The position numbers and the translations under genes are program-made. The notes beneath the pieces were generated by a model. The model had not been told where the DNA came from. It searched no databases and saw nothing but the letters and a program-made list of their open reading frames with translations. From NCBI RefSeq assembly GCF_002252625.1, contig NZ_NQKW01000008.1, positions 106,556-170,555 of the forward strand: a DNA stretch of 64,000 nucleotides. Reading direction: 5' to 3'. Below, one piece after another: positions 6,669-15,536 of the stretch (positions are counted from its first letter, which is position 1; the number at the start of each line of letters is the position of its first letter). Source of the stretch: Synechococcus sp. 1G10 (GTDB lineage Bacteria; Cyanobacteriota; Cyanobacteriia; PCC-6307; Cyanobiaceae).

Positions 6669-8077
6669 AGGCCACGCTGCCGGGCCGCCCAGACATGCTT
6701 GGCCCAGCCTGGTTTGTAGCCCCGCTCCTGCTCCCGCTGCTGCAACTGCTCAAAGGTGCGGCAGCCGGCCGAGGGCGATCGGCGGCGTGGCCGCTGCTGC
6801 TGGCGGGGCTTGGGCCGGTGGGCACCGGCGACGATTTCGACCAGCTCGCCCTCGATCTGCTGGAGCCCGCGACGCTGTTCATCGCGCTCTTCGCTGAGGA
6901 ACAGGTGGCCGCAGTCGGGGCACTGCTGGGCTGCGCTGGGGCAACTGCAGAAACAGAGTGGGCAGTCCTTGATCGGAATCGAGACGCCCTCCCGCTTGCG
7001 GCGGCCAGCCAGATTCCACTCCCGCTCGTCGGTGGGCAGGCCGTGGCGATGGGCATTACCGACGTGATCGAGGATCACTGCTTCTTGCTTTCCAGCTGCG
7101 GGCCGCAGGGCCCGGCCCACCATCTGCAGGTAGAGGCTCAGGCTGGCGGTGGGGCGCATCAGGATCGCCCCGCCCACCGAGGGGATGTCGGTGCCCTCGG
7201 AAATGATCATGCAGCTGGTGAGCACCTCCACCTCGCCGGTGCCAAGTCCTGCGATCAGGCGCCTGCGGTCCTCTGCTGGAGTGCTGCCACTGACCGCAGC
7301 GGCGCGAATTCCCTCAGCGCGGAACGCACCGGCCAGTTGCTCGGCGTGCTGGATCGTGCAGCAGAAGCAGATCGCCGTGGCCGGGTGCAGCCGGCGGCGG
7401 TAGTGCGACACCGCATCGCCGACGGCAGCCCGATCACCGAAGGTCTGGGCTGCCTGCTCAAGGTCGAAGTCGCCCATCCGGCGGCGAAGTTTGCTGTTGC
7501 GCGCCCCTGGCCAGGAGAAGACTCTGGGGCGGGCCAGCCAGCCCTGCTCCACCAGCCAGGCCGCTGAGGGGCCCAGCACCAGTGCCTCAAAGAAGCCGCC
7601 CGCCTCAACGCCCAGCCCCTTGCCGTCGAGGCGCTCGGGAGTGGCGGTCTTGCCGATCAAGTGGGCGCCTGGCCAGGCGTTGATGATCCGGCCCCAACTG
7701 TTGCCGGCCACCAGGTGGTGGGCCTCGTCCTGAATGATCAGATCCGGCGCCGGCAGCTGAGCCAGGCGCCGCACCACGGTCTGCACCGAGCCCACGGCCA
7801 CCTGCTGCCCTTGGAGCTGGTGATCGGGGACGATCAGGTCGGGCTCCAGACCCCAGGCCCGCACCGTGGCGCTGAGCTGCTCGATCAGCTCGGCCCGGTG
7901 GGCCAGCACCAGCACTCGGCGCCCCTTGCCGGCCGCGCCCTGCACGATCGCGCCGATGGTCTGGCCCTTGCCGGCGCCTGTGGGCATCACGGCGCAGACC
8001 CGCTTGTGCCGCTTCAGGGCGGTGCGAATCTCGGCCAGGAGCTGGAGCTGGTAGTCACGCAGGACGATCTGGGCCAT
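6659..8077 (-). CDS. Phage superfamily 2 DEAD/DEAH helicase with zinc ribbon
   Basis: 472 residues. Motifs in order: RDYQLQLLAEI, Walker A MPTGAGKGQT, VLVLAHRAEL, VGSVQTVVRR, DEAH box IIQDEAHHLV, GKTATPERLDGKG, motif IV-like CFCCTIQHAEQLA, SEGTDIPSVGGAI and QMVGRALRP (motif VI). After it come four cysteines in a zinc ribbon (CPLCFCSC and CPDC) and a basic tail. The architecture is that of phage replication/recombination helicases related to restriction-subunit helicases. The Walker A Thr after GK is replaced by Gly, which is unusual. It is divergent from the gene at 8181. Confidence 0.88.
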   Translation of the reverse strand: MAQIVLRDYQLQLLAEIRTALKRHKRVCAVMPTGAGKGQTIGAIVQGAAGKGRRVLVLAHRAELIEQLSATVRAWGLEPDLIVPDHQLQGQQVAVGSVQTVVRRLAQLPAPDLIIQDEAHHLVAGNSWGRIINAWPGAHLIGKTATPERLDGKGLGVEAGGFFEALVLGPSAAWLVEQGWLARPRVFSWPGARNSKLRRRMGDFDLEQAAQTFGDRAAVGDAVSHYRRRLHPATAICFCCTIQHAEQLAGAFRAEGIRAAAVSGSTPAEDRRRLIAGLGTGEVEVLTSCMIISEGTDIPSVGGAILMRPTASLSLYLQMVGRALRPAAGKQEAVILDHVGNAHRHGLPTDEREWNLAGRRKREGVSIPIKDCPLCFCSCPSAAQQCPDCGHLFLSEERDEQRRGLQQIEGELVEIVAGAHRPKPRQQQRPRRRSPSAGCRTFEQLQQREQERGYKPGWAKHVWAARQRGLQV

Positions 8078-8180
8078 GGAGAGGACTGGATGCTTGGCGC
8101 TGATCAGCGCAGGCTGACAATGTTCAACTTACCAAGCCTTGCCCTGTGTGCTTAGGCTGTGCTCAGAATTCCTAGTCCAC

Positions 8181-8363
8181 ATGGCCTTGTTTGCTTCACC
8201 GCTGAGCTTCTCGATCACCGAGGAGCAGTTGGCTTGGCTTGACCAGCGTCGCCGCCACGGCGCCCTCAGTCGCTCGGCGGCGCTGCGGCAGGTGATCGAT
8301 GCCACCATCGCCGCGGAGCAGGGGGGTGCGACTCTCCTGGCCACGGTCGCCGCCCAGCGTTGA
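8181..8363 (+). CDS. Small ribbon-helix-helix-like protein
   Basis: 60 residues from the ATG at 8181 (MALFASPLSFSITEEQLAWL). LDQRRRHGALSRSAALRQVI is the helix-loop-helix part of a MetJ/Arc-like DNA-binding protein. It lies 15 bases upstream of the primase-helicase gene and is probably co-transcribed with it. A longer start at 8139 would add 14 residues of non-family sequence. Likely regulator of the replication module; no closer assignment. Confidence 0.55.
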   Translation: MALFASPLSFSITEEQLAWLDQRRRHGALSRSAALRQVIDATIAAEQGGATLLATVAAQR

Positions 8364-8378
8364 TCTGAGGCGACACCC

Positions 8379-11042
8379 ATGGCAACCGATGTGATCACCG
8401 CGGCTATGGGCCGCTGGAGCGAAATCCTTGAGGCACTGGCCGGGCTGCGGCCCGAGCAGCTGTGCAACCGCCATCAGCCCTGCCCCATCTGCGGCGGAAG
8501 GGACCGCTACCGCTTTGACGACAAAGACGACAGTGGTTCCTGGTTCTGCAACCAGTGCGGCGGCAAGGATCACATGGGCGGCGGCGGTTCCGGGATGGAT
8601 CTGCTGATGCGGGTGCGCCACTGGAGCTTTCGCCAGGCCTGCCAGGAGGTGGAGCGCTATCTGGGCCTGGCAGGGGATGGGGATGGGGATGGACGGCACC
8701 GGCCCCAGCCCGCTGCCTCTGCCAACGGCTCCTGCGGCAAGCCAGCAGCCGCACCAGCTGCAGCCACCGGGCTTCCCGGCCACGGCGGCCGGCCCTGGCG
8801 GCAACCCGAGCTACCGCCAGCCGATGCGCCGCCGCCTGCGCTGGATGCGGGCGCCATCGCCCAGTGGTGTTACCGCAATCCGGCCGGCGCTCAGTTGTTC
8901 TGGATCCAGCGCCTCTGTGGCGGCCGCAGCGGCCGCAAGGCCTTCCTGCATCGCGTCTGGCTGGATGGCGGCTGGCACCGGCCCAGCCGCCGCGACGCCT
9001 TCTCCTGCGAATGGCCTGCGCCCCGTCCGCTCTATGGCCTGCCTGGCCTGAGCCAACGGCCCGACGCTCCTGTGCTGGTGGTGGAGGGCGAGCGCACAGC
9101 CGATGCCGCAGCGCTGCTCTTCCCGGAGCAGGTGGTGATCAGCTGGGCCAACGGCACCAACGCCATCGCCAAGACGGACTGGAGTCCGCTGGTGGGGCAA
9201 TCGGTGACGCTCTGGCCTGATGCCGATGCCCCGGGCCGCAAGGCGATGGCGCGGCTGGCCGCGCTGCTCGCCGAGCAGGGCTGCCGCCTACAGCTGGTGG
9301 AACCGCCGGACGAACTCACCCCGGGTTGGGATCTGGCCGATGCCGACTGGAGCCCCGAGCAAGCAGCCGAACACCTGCAGACGTTGGCGCGGACTTTCCC
9401 ACCGGCTCCGGGCGCTGGCACCCAGCCCTCCGCAGGCTCCATGGCTCCATTTCAGTGTCTCGGCTACGACGGTGAGGCCAGCTACTACCGCTCCGGCCGC
9501 AGCGGGCAGGTGCTGCGCCTGGCCCGCTCCGCCCACACCGCCACCCACCTGGTGGCCCTGGCGCCGCTGCGCCACTGGGAAACCCTCTACCCCAGCCGTA
9601 CGGGGGTGAACTGGGCGGCGGTGGCCAGCGACCTCTACGAGCGCTCGATCGCCGCCGGCCTGTTCTGCCCGGAGCGCATCCGCGGCCGCGGGGCCTGGTG
9701 GGACGACGGCAGGCCGCTGCTGCATCTCGGTGATCGCCTGGTCACCCCGGACGGCGATCAGCCGATCACGGCCCCCTTCCTCTCGCGGTTCGTCTACCAG
9801 CGCATGCCGCGCCTCGATGGGCCTGGCGATGTAGCTTCGCTGTCGGTGCAGGAAGCGACGGTGATCGTGAGCATCGCCAATCGCTTCCGCTGGGATGTGC
9901 CCGCCTCCGGCACCCTGCTGGTGGGGTGGGTGGTGCTGGGCCCGATCTGCGGGTCCCTCCGCTGGCGGCCCCACATCTGGCTCACCGCAGGTGCCGGCTC
10001 AGGCAAGAGCGCGATCCTCGATCGCTACGTCACCCCGCTGCTGGGTGACTTCGCCCTGCTGGTGAGTGGCTCCACCACAGAAGCGGGGCTGCGCCAATCG
10101 ATCGGCTCCGATGCGGTGCCGGTGGTGTTCGATGAGGCTGAGAGCAACGAGCGGCCGGACCAGCAGCGCATGCAGGGCATCCTGGCGCTGGCGCGGGTGG
10201 CCAGCAGCGAGAGCGGTGCCGCCCTGCTCAAGGGTTCACCCAGCGGTGAAGTGAGCCGCTATCGGGTGCGCTCGATGTTCCTGCTCAGCTCGATCGCCAC
10301 CGCCCTCAAGCAGGGCGCGGACCACAGCCGCTTTGCCCAGCTCACCCTGCGCAATCCAGCCGATCTACCCAAGGCCGAACGCGAGGCCCACTGGGCTGGG
10401 CTGGATCGGGACCTCGAGCGACACATCACCCCTGAGTTGGGCCGGCGCCTGATCGCCCGCACCGCCCGCCTGATCCCGATGATCCGCCAGGCCGCCGGGG
10501 TCTTCACTCGGGCGGCGGCGCGGCACTTCGATTCCCAGCGCCTCGGCGATCAGTACGGCACGCTGCTGGCGGGCGCCTGGTCGCTGCTCAGCGATGTGGC
10601 TCCCACAGAAGCCGAGGCCGAGCTCTGCATTGCCTCCCATGAATGGGAGAGCTACAGCCAGAGCACCGAGCTGGCCGATGAGCAGCGCTGCCTGCAGATG
10701 ATCCTGCAGTACCCCGCCAGGGTGGAGTGCGCCGATCGCACCGTGACCCGCACCATCGGCGAGCTGGTGGAGCTGGCTGCCCACCAGGCCCACGACCTGG
10801 AGATCAGCGCCGAGCTTGCGTCCCAGACCCTGGCTCGCCAGGGTCTCCGGCTGGAGCAGGACCAGCTGCTGGTGAGCAACACGGCCCAGCCGATCGCAGC
10901 AATCCTGCGGGAAACGGCATGGGCCAATGGCTGGTCGGTGCTGCTGCTGCGCCTCAGCGGTGCCCAGCGCCGCGGGCCGGTTCGCTTCTGCGGCGCCGGC
11001 ATGGTCACACGCGCGGTGGCCATCCCCCTGGCGGTTCTCTGA
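8379..11042 (+). CDS. Phage primase-helicase fusion
   Basis: 887 residues. Residues ~30-80 form a zinc-binding primase head with CPICGGRDRYRF and SWFCNQCGGKDHMGGG; a Pro/Ala/Gly linker follows. At ~230-320 there is a Toprim-like domain (VLVVEGERTADAAALLF, TLWPDADAPGRKAMARL). The C-terminal half is a DUF927-like helicase/ATPase: Walker A TAGAGSGKSAILDRY, Walker B VPVVFDEAESNE, and later RSMFLLSSIATALKQGADHS with an arginine-containing region. It would synthesise primers and unwind DNA for prophage replication. It is the main gene of the rightward replication unit. Confidence 0.88.
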   Translation: MATDVITAAMGRWSEILEALAGLRPEQLCNRHQPCPICGGRDRYRFDDKDDSGSWFCNQCGGKDHMGGGGSGMDLLMRVRHWSFRQACQEVERYLGLAGDGDGDGRHRPQPAASANGSCGKPAAAPAAATGLPGHGGRPWRQPELPPADAPPPALDAGAIAQWCYRNPAGAQLFWIQRLCGGRSGRKAFLHRVWLDGGWHRPSRRDAFSCEWPAPRPLYGLPGLSQRPDAPVLVVEGERTADAAALLFPEQVVISWANGTNAIAKTDWSPLVGQSVTLWPDADAPGRKAMARLAALLAEQGCRLQLVEPPDELTPGWDLADADWSPEQAAEHLQTLARTFPPAPGAGTQPSAGSMAPFQCLGYDGEASYYRSGRSGQVLRLARSAHTATHLVALAPLRHWETLYPSRTGVNWAAVASDLYERSIAAGLFCPERIRGRGAWWDDGRPLLHLGDRLVTPDGDQPITAPFLSRFVYQRMPRLDGPGDVASLSVQEATVIVSIANRFRWDVPASGTLLVGWVVLGPICGSLRWRPHIWLTAGAGSGKSAILDRYVTPLLGDFALLVSGSTTEAGLRQSIGSDAVPVVFDEAESNERPDQQRMQGILALARVASSESGAALLKGSPSGEVSRYRVRSMFLLSSIATALKQGADHSRFAQLTLRNPADLPKAEREAHWAGLDRDLERHITPELGRRLIARTARLIPMIRQAAGVFTRAAARHFDSQRLGDQYGTLLAGAWSLLSDVAPTEAEAELCIASHEWESYSQSTELADEQRCLQMILQYPARVECADRTVTRTIGELVELAAHQAHDLEISAELASQTLARQGLRLEQDQLLVSNTAQPIAAILRETAWANGWSVLLLRLSGAQRRGPVRFCGAGMVTRAVAIPLAVL

Positions 11043-11332
11043 GCGCGAATGTCACTGCGACAACCCCCGGAAACACCCTGCTGTTATGGCCAGAGCGCTT
11101 GCAGCGCAGTTGTTCTCGGCGGCTGTAACAGCGTGACGGTTTTGCTGGGGGGAGAGACACCCTCCTACTCACACCCCCCTATTCACCCCCTCTCCCTGAC
11201 TCACTGCTGCTTGCTAATGCCTTTATTGATAGATAGATGGTTACTAAAGCGGGGGCTGCTCGAGATCGCTGGTGGCGAGCGGGATCTCGGGCGTGACGAG
11301 CTCTGTCACAGCGCGTTGCTGGCGCAACGGCC
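11043..11332. other. Intergenic region between replication genes
   Basis: 290 bases without a supported gene. A C-rich pyrimidine tract (CCCTCCTACTCACACCCCCC) is followed by an AT-rich stretch with a short GATA run (ATTGATAGATAGATGG). The exonuclease gene starts right after it. No clear promoter or terminator could be assigned. Confidence 0.3.
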
Positions 11333-12019
11333 ATGCTGAAGAGCACCTGGCTTGATCCCATCCCCGGCCTGTGGCGGGAGGAGGCCGCCCACCGCTACTG
11401 GCTGGGGGAGCACCTGTTTCCGGTGTCGATCACCGGCGTGCTGGCCCATGGCCTCAGCGCCACGGCCCGCAAAGCGATCGAGGCCAAGCGGCCGGTCTGG
11501 GAACCACGCGGCATCACCGTGCACACCGCTCTGGAGCGCTACAGCCAGGCCCGCTTCCTGGAGGGCTGTGGCCAGGCCGATGCCCTGCTGGCAGTGGAGG
11601 AGCTGCCAGGGCATCACCGCTACCGGGACTGGATTCTGCCGCTGCTGCAGCTGCCTCTCTGGGACGAGGTGCAGGTGATCGCCAGCGAACGGCTCAGCTG
11701 CTGCCTCACCCGCAACCTGGCCGGCGGCTTCGATGGGGCCTATGCCTCACCGGCTCTCAGTGACCGCTGGGGCCGCGAGGTGCGGGTGCTCTACGACCTC
11801 AAGACCCTCTCGGCCCATGGCCGGCCCTACTCCACCGCCGCCCAGCTGGGGGGCTACATGGTGCTCGAGGCCACCCAGGGAAACCACTACGACCTGGGCC
11901 AGACGCTCTGGAGCAAGCCTGGCGAGGCAGCTCCGAGCACCTTCTACAGCCGTGAGCAGTGCCTGGCGGCCTGGGCCGCCGCCTGGAGTCGCTACTGCCT
12001 GGCCCGCAGACCCTTCTGA
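11333..12019 (+). CDS. PD-(D/E)XK exonuclease (RecB/Cas4-like)
   Basis: 228 residues. ITVHTALERYSQARFLEG gives the first helix with conserved Glu, AGGFDGAYA the catalytic Asp, VLYDLKTLSAHGRPYS the D-x-K pair, and TAAQLGGYMVLEATQG the QLGGY motif that marks RecB/lambda-exonuclease/Cas4-type enzymes. Early Cys residues (LSCCLT) do not make an obvious Fe-S site. With the ERF-like and SSB-like proteins it would form a phage homologous-recombination set that resects DNA ends. Translation probably starts at the ATG at 11333. Confidence 0.75.
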   Translation: MLKSTWLDPIPGLWREEAAHRYWLGEHLFPVSITGVLAHGLSATARKAIEAKRPVWEPRGITVHTALERYSQARFLEGCGQADALLAVEELPGHHRYRDWILPLLQLPLWDEVQVIASERLSCCLTRNLAGGFDGAYASPALSDRWGREVRVLYDLKTLSAHGRPYSTAAQLGGYMVLEATQGNHYDLGQTLWSKPGEAAPSTFYSREQCLAAWAAAWSRYCLARRPF

Positions 12020-12033
12020 TCCGCCAGCAGACG

Positions 12034-12068
12034 CTGATAGGAATTAACAGCCGCTGTGATTGCGGCTC
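12034..12068 (+). promoter_or_regulatory. Repeated control element, copy 2
   Basis: AGGAATTAACAGCCGCT followed by the second arm of an AGCCGC-7 bases-GCGGCT hairpin, matching the element at 4537-4575 in the opposite orientation. It lies after the exonuclease stop and about 75 bases before the next start, pointing toward it. The hairpin arms are conserved while the loop differs (TGTGATT against TACTGAT read in the same direction), which suggests that the structure or the palindrome matters. Confidence 0.5.
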
Positions 12069-12143
12069 TCAGTGCAGAGCCCATACACTGACCTGATCGC
12101 CAGGCTGTACTTTCCTGGCTTGCTTGTCGCTGTGTTGGCTGTC

Positions 12144-12512
12144 ATGACCACCGCCCCTGCCGATGCTTCTGCCTCTGCTCCAGCCCCAGAGGCGATCGAC
12201 GCCGTGCTGGATGCCCTCACCGCGCTCAAGGCCCAGCAGAAGCAACTGGAGCAGCAGCTCGAACCCCTGCTGGCGGCGCTCAGCGTGGCGATGGACGCCG
12301 GTGAGCTGGATCCCTCCTTCTCCCACAACGACTGGGCCTTCTGCCACAACGCCGGTCGCCTGAACTACGAGTTCCCTCCCGCGGTGCACCAGATCGAGCA
12401 GCAGCTCAAGGCCGCCCGCGATGCGGCGATTCAGCAGGGCAGCGCAACGGAGAAGCGCGGCAAGCCCTTCTGGACCATCCGCCCCCCGAAAGCAGCGGCC
12501 CTGCCGATCTGA
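12144..12512 (+). CDS. Coiled-coil phage protein of unknown function
   Basis: 122 residues from the ATG at 12144. An Ala/Ser/Pro-rich N-terminus is followed by a helical heptad-like region (LDALTALKAQQKQLEQQLEP), then HNDWAFCHNAGRLNYEFPPA, IEQQLKAARDAAIQQGSATE and an end with KPFWTIRPP. The middle resembles siphovirus Gp157-like proteins only loosely. The frame continues upstream to 12060 but those residues look hydrophobic and unrelated and would overlap the control element. It lies 5 bases ahead of the terminase small subunit. Confidence 0.5.
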   Translation: MTTAPADASASAPAPEAIDAVLDALTALKAQQKQLEQQLEPLLAALSVAMDAGELDPSFSHNDWAFCHNAGRLNYEFPPAVHQIEQQLKAARDAAIQQGSATEKRGKPFWTIRPPKAAALPI

Positions 12513-12517
12513 GCCCC

Positions 12518-13039
12518 ATGCCGCCCCGGTCCGCTCCACCGACGCCAGATCCGATCGAGGAACTGCGCTCTGCTGCCAGTGCAGAGGATGAAAACGGCCA
12601 ACCGCTGTATGAACCGACCGATCCCGCCAGGCCGATCGGGCACGCCAATCCTCCCCGCCGGCCCAGAGGCATCGCCTCCCATCAGCCGCCCAGGCCCTCA
12701 AGGCTTGAGGTCGAACGTCGCATCGCCGAGGCGCAGTTGTGGATCGCCCAGCGGATTCCGCTGGTGTTGATCTACGAAAAAGGTCGTGAAAGCTGGGGGG
12801 TGAATAACAGCCAGACGATCAACAGGTATCTCAATCTCGCGCGCGAACGCATGGTTGAGGAGCTGATCTCCGACCGGAAGCGTCACCAGGCCGAGCAGAT
12901 CTACGCCCTGATGGATTGCGCCCGCCGGGCAGCGGACGCCGAGCAGTTCTCCGCCGCCGTGGGGGCCCATCGGGTGATCGCCGAGATCGCCGGGATGCTG
13001 CGTGCTCCGGTCAAGCCGCCCAGCGATGCCAGCTCATGA
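12518..13039 (+). CDS. Terminase small subunit-like protein
   Basis: 173 residues. A Pro/Arg-rich N-terminus is followed by a DNA-binding helical region (SRLEVERRIAEAQLWIAQRI, INRYLNLARERMVEELISDR) and a C-terminal helical pair (IYALMDCARRAADAEQFSAA) typical of small terminase oligomerisation. The identity rests mostly on position: its stop overlaps the start of the large terminase by four bases (ATGA). It would recognise the packaging site on phage DNA. Confidence 0.65.
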   Translation: MPPRSAPPTPDPIEELRSAASAEDENGQPLYEPTDPARPIGHANPPRRPRGIASHQPPRPSRLEVERRIAEAQLWIAQRIPLVLIYEKGRESWGVNNSQTINRYLNLARERMVEELISDRKRHQAEQIYALMDCARRAADAEQFSAAVGAHRVIAEIAGMLRAPVKPPSDASS

Positions 13040-14682
13040 CCAGAGGCTTGCTGCAGACCGTCCAGGCCCCAGCCCGTGCTCTCGCCCCAGCCGGGCTGCT
13101 GTTCGATGGCGGGCTGCTTCATTCCCCGCACCACCTGGACTGCTGGCGTGATGGCGGCCTGCTCGGTGTTTCTGGTCCCTCCCTGGCCTCCGCCAGCACG
13201 GAGCCACTGAGCTTCCGGGAGTTCATCGCCCAGGCCTACCCCCGCTACGGCTTTCACCGCTGGGCAGTGGTGCTGATCGCTCTGCTGCAGGCGATCGCCG
13301 ATGGCGAGCTCTCGCGGCTGATCGTCACCTGCCCGCCGCGGCTGGGGAAATCGCTCTTGGTTTCCAAGCTCTTCCCCGCCTACTTCATCTACCGCCACCC
13401 GCATCTGTTCGCGGCCATCGCCAGCTACTCGGGCGAGCTGGCCTATGCCCACTCCCGTGAGGCGCGGCACTTCTACCGCGTCACCGGCAACCTGCTCTCG
13501 AAGGATTCAGCAGCGGTCGGCAACTGGCTCACCACCCAGCGCGGCGGCTGCATCGCGGCTGGTGTGGATGGCCCGTTCACGGGCAAGGGTTACAGCCTCG
13601 GTGTGATCGATGACCCCTACAAGGGCCCAGCCGATGCGGGCTCGGTCCGGGTGCGCTCTCGCATCGAGGAATGGCTCAAGGCCGTCTGGTTCACCAGAGC
13701 TGAGCCCCAGTTCATTGACGCGGGCGCTGGCGCCCTGCAGCGCAATCTTTCGGCTCAGGTGATCGTGCTCACCCGCTGGGATCACGAGGACGTGATCGGC
13801 TGGCTGATGGCCCAGGAAAGCGGCGATGCCCCGCAGGAGTGGCATGTGCTCAACCTCCCGGCGATTGCTGAGCACAGGGCTGATCGGCAGAGCTTCCCGG
13901 CCTCCTGCACCGTCGAGCCCGACTGGCGCTTACCCGGCGAGGCTCTCTGCCGCGAACGCTTCCCGCTCTCTGAGCTGCTCAAGATCCGCACCCGGGTCGG
14001 TTCGTTCTGGTGGAACGCTCTGTTTCAGCAGCGCCCCTCGCCGATGCAGGGCGCCATCTTCCAGCGGGCCTGGATCAAGCCGCCGTTCCCCCGCGAGCAG
14101 CTCCGCCGCTTCTCGCCCTTGGTGCTCTCATGCGATCTGTCCTTCAAAGGGGAGGAGCAGAACGATCATTGCGGCTTCGTGCTGATGGGCCTGCTGCTGC
14201 CCGATTCGGCGGGGCCACAACAGCTGGGGCCAGAGGCCCGGCCTCTGGCCCCCCAGCTGGAGCTGGAGGTGATCTGGGCGGCCCGCCATCACTTCGATCT
14301 GCCTCAGACAATTCGCTTCCTGCTCTCCACCCTCGCGGCCCTCGACGCCCAGGGGCTTCGCCCTCACGCGGTGCTGATCGAGGACGCGGCCAACGGTCCG
14401 GCCGTGCAGCAGACCCTCAAGCGCAAGGTGCCGGGCCTGCTGCCGATCCCCGCCCGCGGCAGCAAGGAGTCACGTGCTCATGCCGTCGCCCCGCTGCTGG
14501 AAGCAGGCCAGGTGCGTTTCCATCACCGAGCTGCGCCGCTGGTGGAGGAGCTGCCGCGCTTCCCCAAGGGCACCAAGGATCTGGTCGATGCCTTTGGTCA
14601 TGGGGCCTTGTGGCTGGAGACGCGCTACTGGCGCGGCCTGGGCATCAAGCGCGATCCGCTGCCGATGCTTCTTTCCCGGTGA
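13036..14682 (+). CDS. terL: Phage terminase large subunit
   Basis: 548 residues from the ATG at 13036. ATPase domain: IVTCPPRLGKSLLVSKLFPA (Walker A), FAAIASYSGELAYAHSREAR, then LGVIDDPYKGPADA (Walker B with two Asp), and VIVLTRWDHEDVIGWLM, the coupling-like motif. Nuclease domain: VLSCDLSFKGEE (first catalytic Asp), HAVLIEDAANGPAVQQTL (second) and TKDLVDAFGHGALWLET (third). Length and order match a complete TerL that translocates and cuts DNA into the prohead. The gene seems intact despite the missing capsid module downstream. Confidence 0.93.
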   Translation: MTRGLLQTVQAPARALAPAGLLFDGGLLHSPHHLDCWRDGGLLGVSGPSLASASTEPLSFREFIAQAYPRYGFHRWAVVLIALLQAIADGELSRLIVTCPPRLGKSLLVSKLFPAYFIYRHPHLFAAIASYSGELAYAHSREARHFYRVTGNLLSKDSAAVGNWLTTQRGGCIAAGVDGPFTGKGYSLGVIDDPYKGPADAGSVRVRSRIEEWLKAVWFTRAEPQFIDAGAGALQRNLSAQVIVLTRWDHEDVIGWLMAQESGDAPQEWHVLNLPAIAEHRADRQSFPASCTVEPDWRLPGEALCRERFPLSELLKIRTRVGSFWWNALFQQRPSPMQGAIFQRAWIKPPFPREQLRRFSPLVLSCDLSFKGEEQNDHCGFVLMGLLLPDSAGPQQLGPEARPLAPQLELEVIWAARHHFDLPQTIRFLLSTLAALDAQGLRPHAVLIEDAANGPAVQQTLKRKVPGLLPIPARGSKESRAHAVAPLLEAGQVRFHHRAAPLVEELPRFPKGTKDLVDAFGHGALWLETRYWRGLGIKRDPLPMLLSR

Positions 14683-14686
14683 CGCC

Positions 14687-15274
14687 GTGGCTCAGCTCCT
14701 TCTGCCGCTGCTCGCGTCCGCCACCGATGTTGTTGTCCCCTCGCCTCGCCCCCTTCGGCGCCGCCGTCGCCGGCCTCCGTGCGTTCATCTGCAGCTCGTC
14801 TTTGCTTTCCCCTACCAGCCGCCTCCCCAGACGCCATGCAAGTCCAGGCGGCAGCGGCCCGAGCACCCTCATGCGGCAGTGCATCGGCTCGCCCTGGCTC
14901 ACGTGGACCTGGCCGACAAGATCGCCGGCAACTTCGCCCGCCGCACTACCCATCCTTTTGATGACCTGCGCCAGCTTGCGGTGATCGGTCTGCTCAAGGC
15001 GGCGGCACGCTTCGATGGCACGGGTGGGCGATCGTTTCGTCCCTACGCCCGCACCTATGCCAATGGCGAGATCACCCACTACCTGCGGGACCATGGCTTT
15101 GCGATCAAGGTGCCGCCGTCATGGCGTGACCTCTATGCCAGCGGGCAGAAGTTGCTGCGGGAAGGACTACCGCCCGATGCAGTGCCAGAGCGGTTGGGTG
15201 TAACAGAAGAGCGCTGGCGGGAGATCAAGGAGGCCTGCTCGATCACGGTGATCGCACTGCAGCCGGATACCTGA
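14687..15274 (+). CDS. Sigma-70-like RNA polymerase sigma factor of the prophage
   Basis: The C-terminal ~135 residues carry sigma region 2: VHRLALAHVDLADKIAGNFA, HPFDDLRQLAVIGLLKAAAR, FDGTGGRSFRPYARTYANGE, ITHYLRDHGFAIKVPPSWRD, then a region 3-like helix (LLREGLPPDAVPERLGVTEE) and no clear region 4. GTG at 14687, four bases past the terminase stop, gives 195 residues, but the first ~60 are Arg/Pro-rich and may not be translated; a GTG at 14879 would give only the sigma part. Such a factor placed between terminase and structural genes could direct late transcription. Sigma similarity sure, start unsure. Confidence 0.75.
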   Translation: MAQLLLPLLASATDVVVPSPRPLRRRRRRPPCVHLQLVFAFPYQPPPQTPCKSRRQRPEHPHAAVHRLALAHVDLADKIAGNFARRTTHPFDDLRQLAVIGLLKAAARFDGTGGRSFRPYARTYANGEITHYLRDHGFAIKVPPSWRDLYASGQKLLREGLPPDAVPERLGVTEERWREIKEACSITVIALQPDT

Positions 15275-15536
15275 AACTTCAGATCGACTCTTCAGATCAG
15301 AATCAGGAAGACTCACTAATCTTAAAACGGTAACATCTTGCTCAATCTTATGCATCATAGGAGCCTCTGGGCAACCGTGGACCCTGAAAATTGCAACGCT
15401 GCAGCGCAATGAGCCTCCAAAGCAGAATCGCCGAGACATAGGTTAATCAGAGCTGCCCTAAGCTCCAAGTGTGCAGTCGCGTGACTGAGTGGGGCGTGAT
15501 CATAAATTCATGGGATTTAACTTTGACGCAAGCTTT
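15275..15536. other. Left junction of the AT-richer insertion
   Basis: About 260 bases without a supported gene. Base composition drops sharply from the GC-rich phage genes to AT-rich DNA (for example TAATCTTAAAACGGTAACATC near 15317). This marks the left side of the foreign segment that separates the sigma factor from the portal gene. Confidence 0.4.

Noticed and set aside
14010..14984. Long open frame overlapping terminase and sigma gene
   Set aside because: It is rich in Ala, Gly, Pro and Arg, has no domain, and lies over two well-supported genes in other frames.
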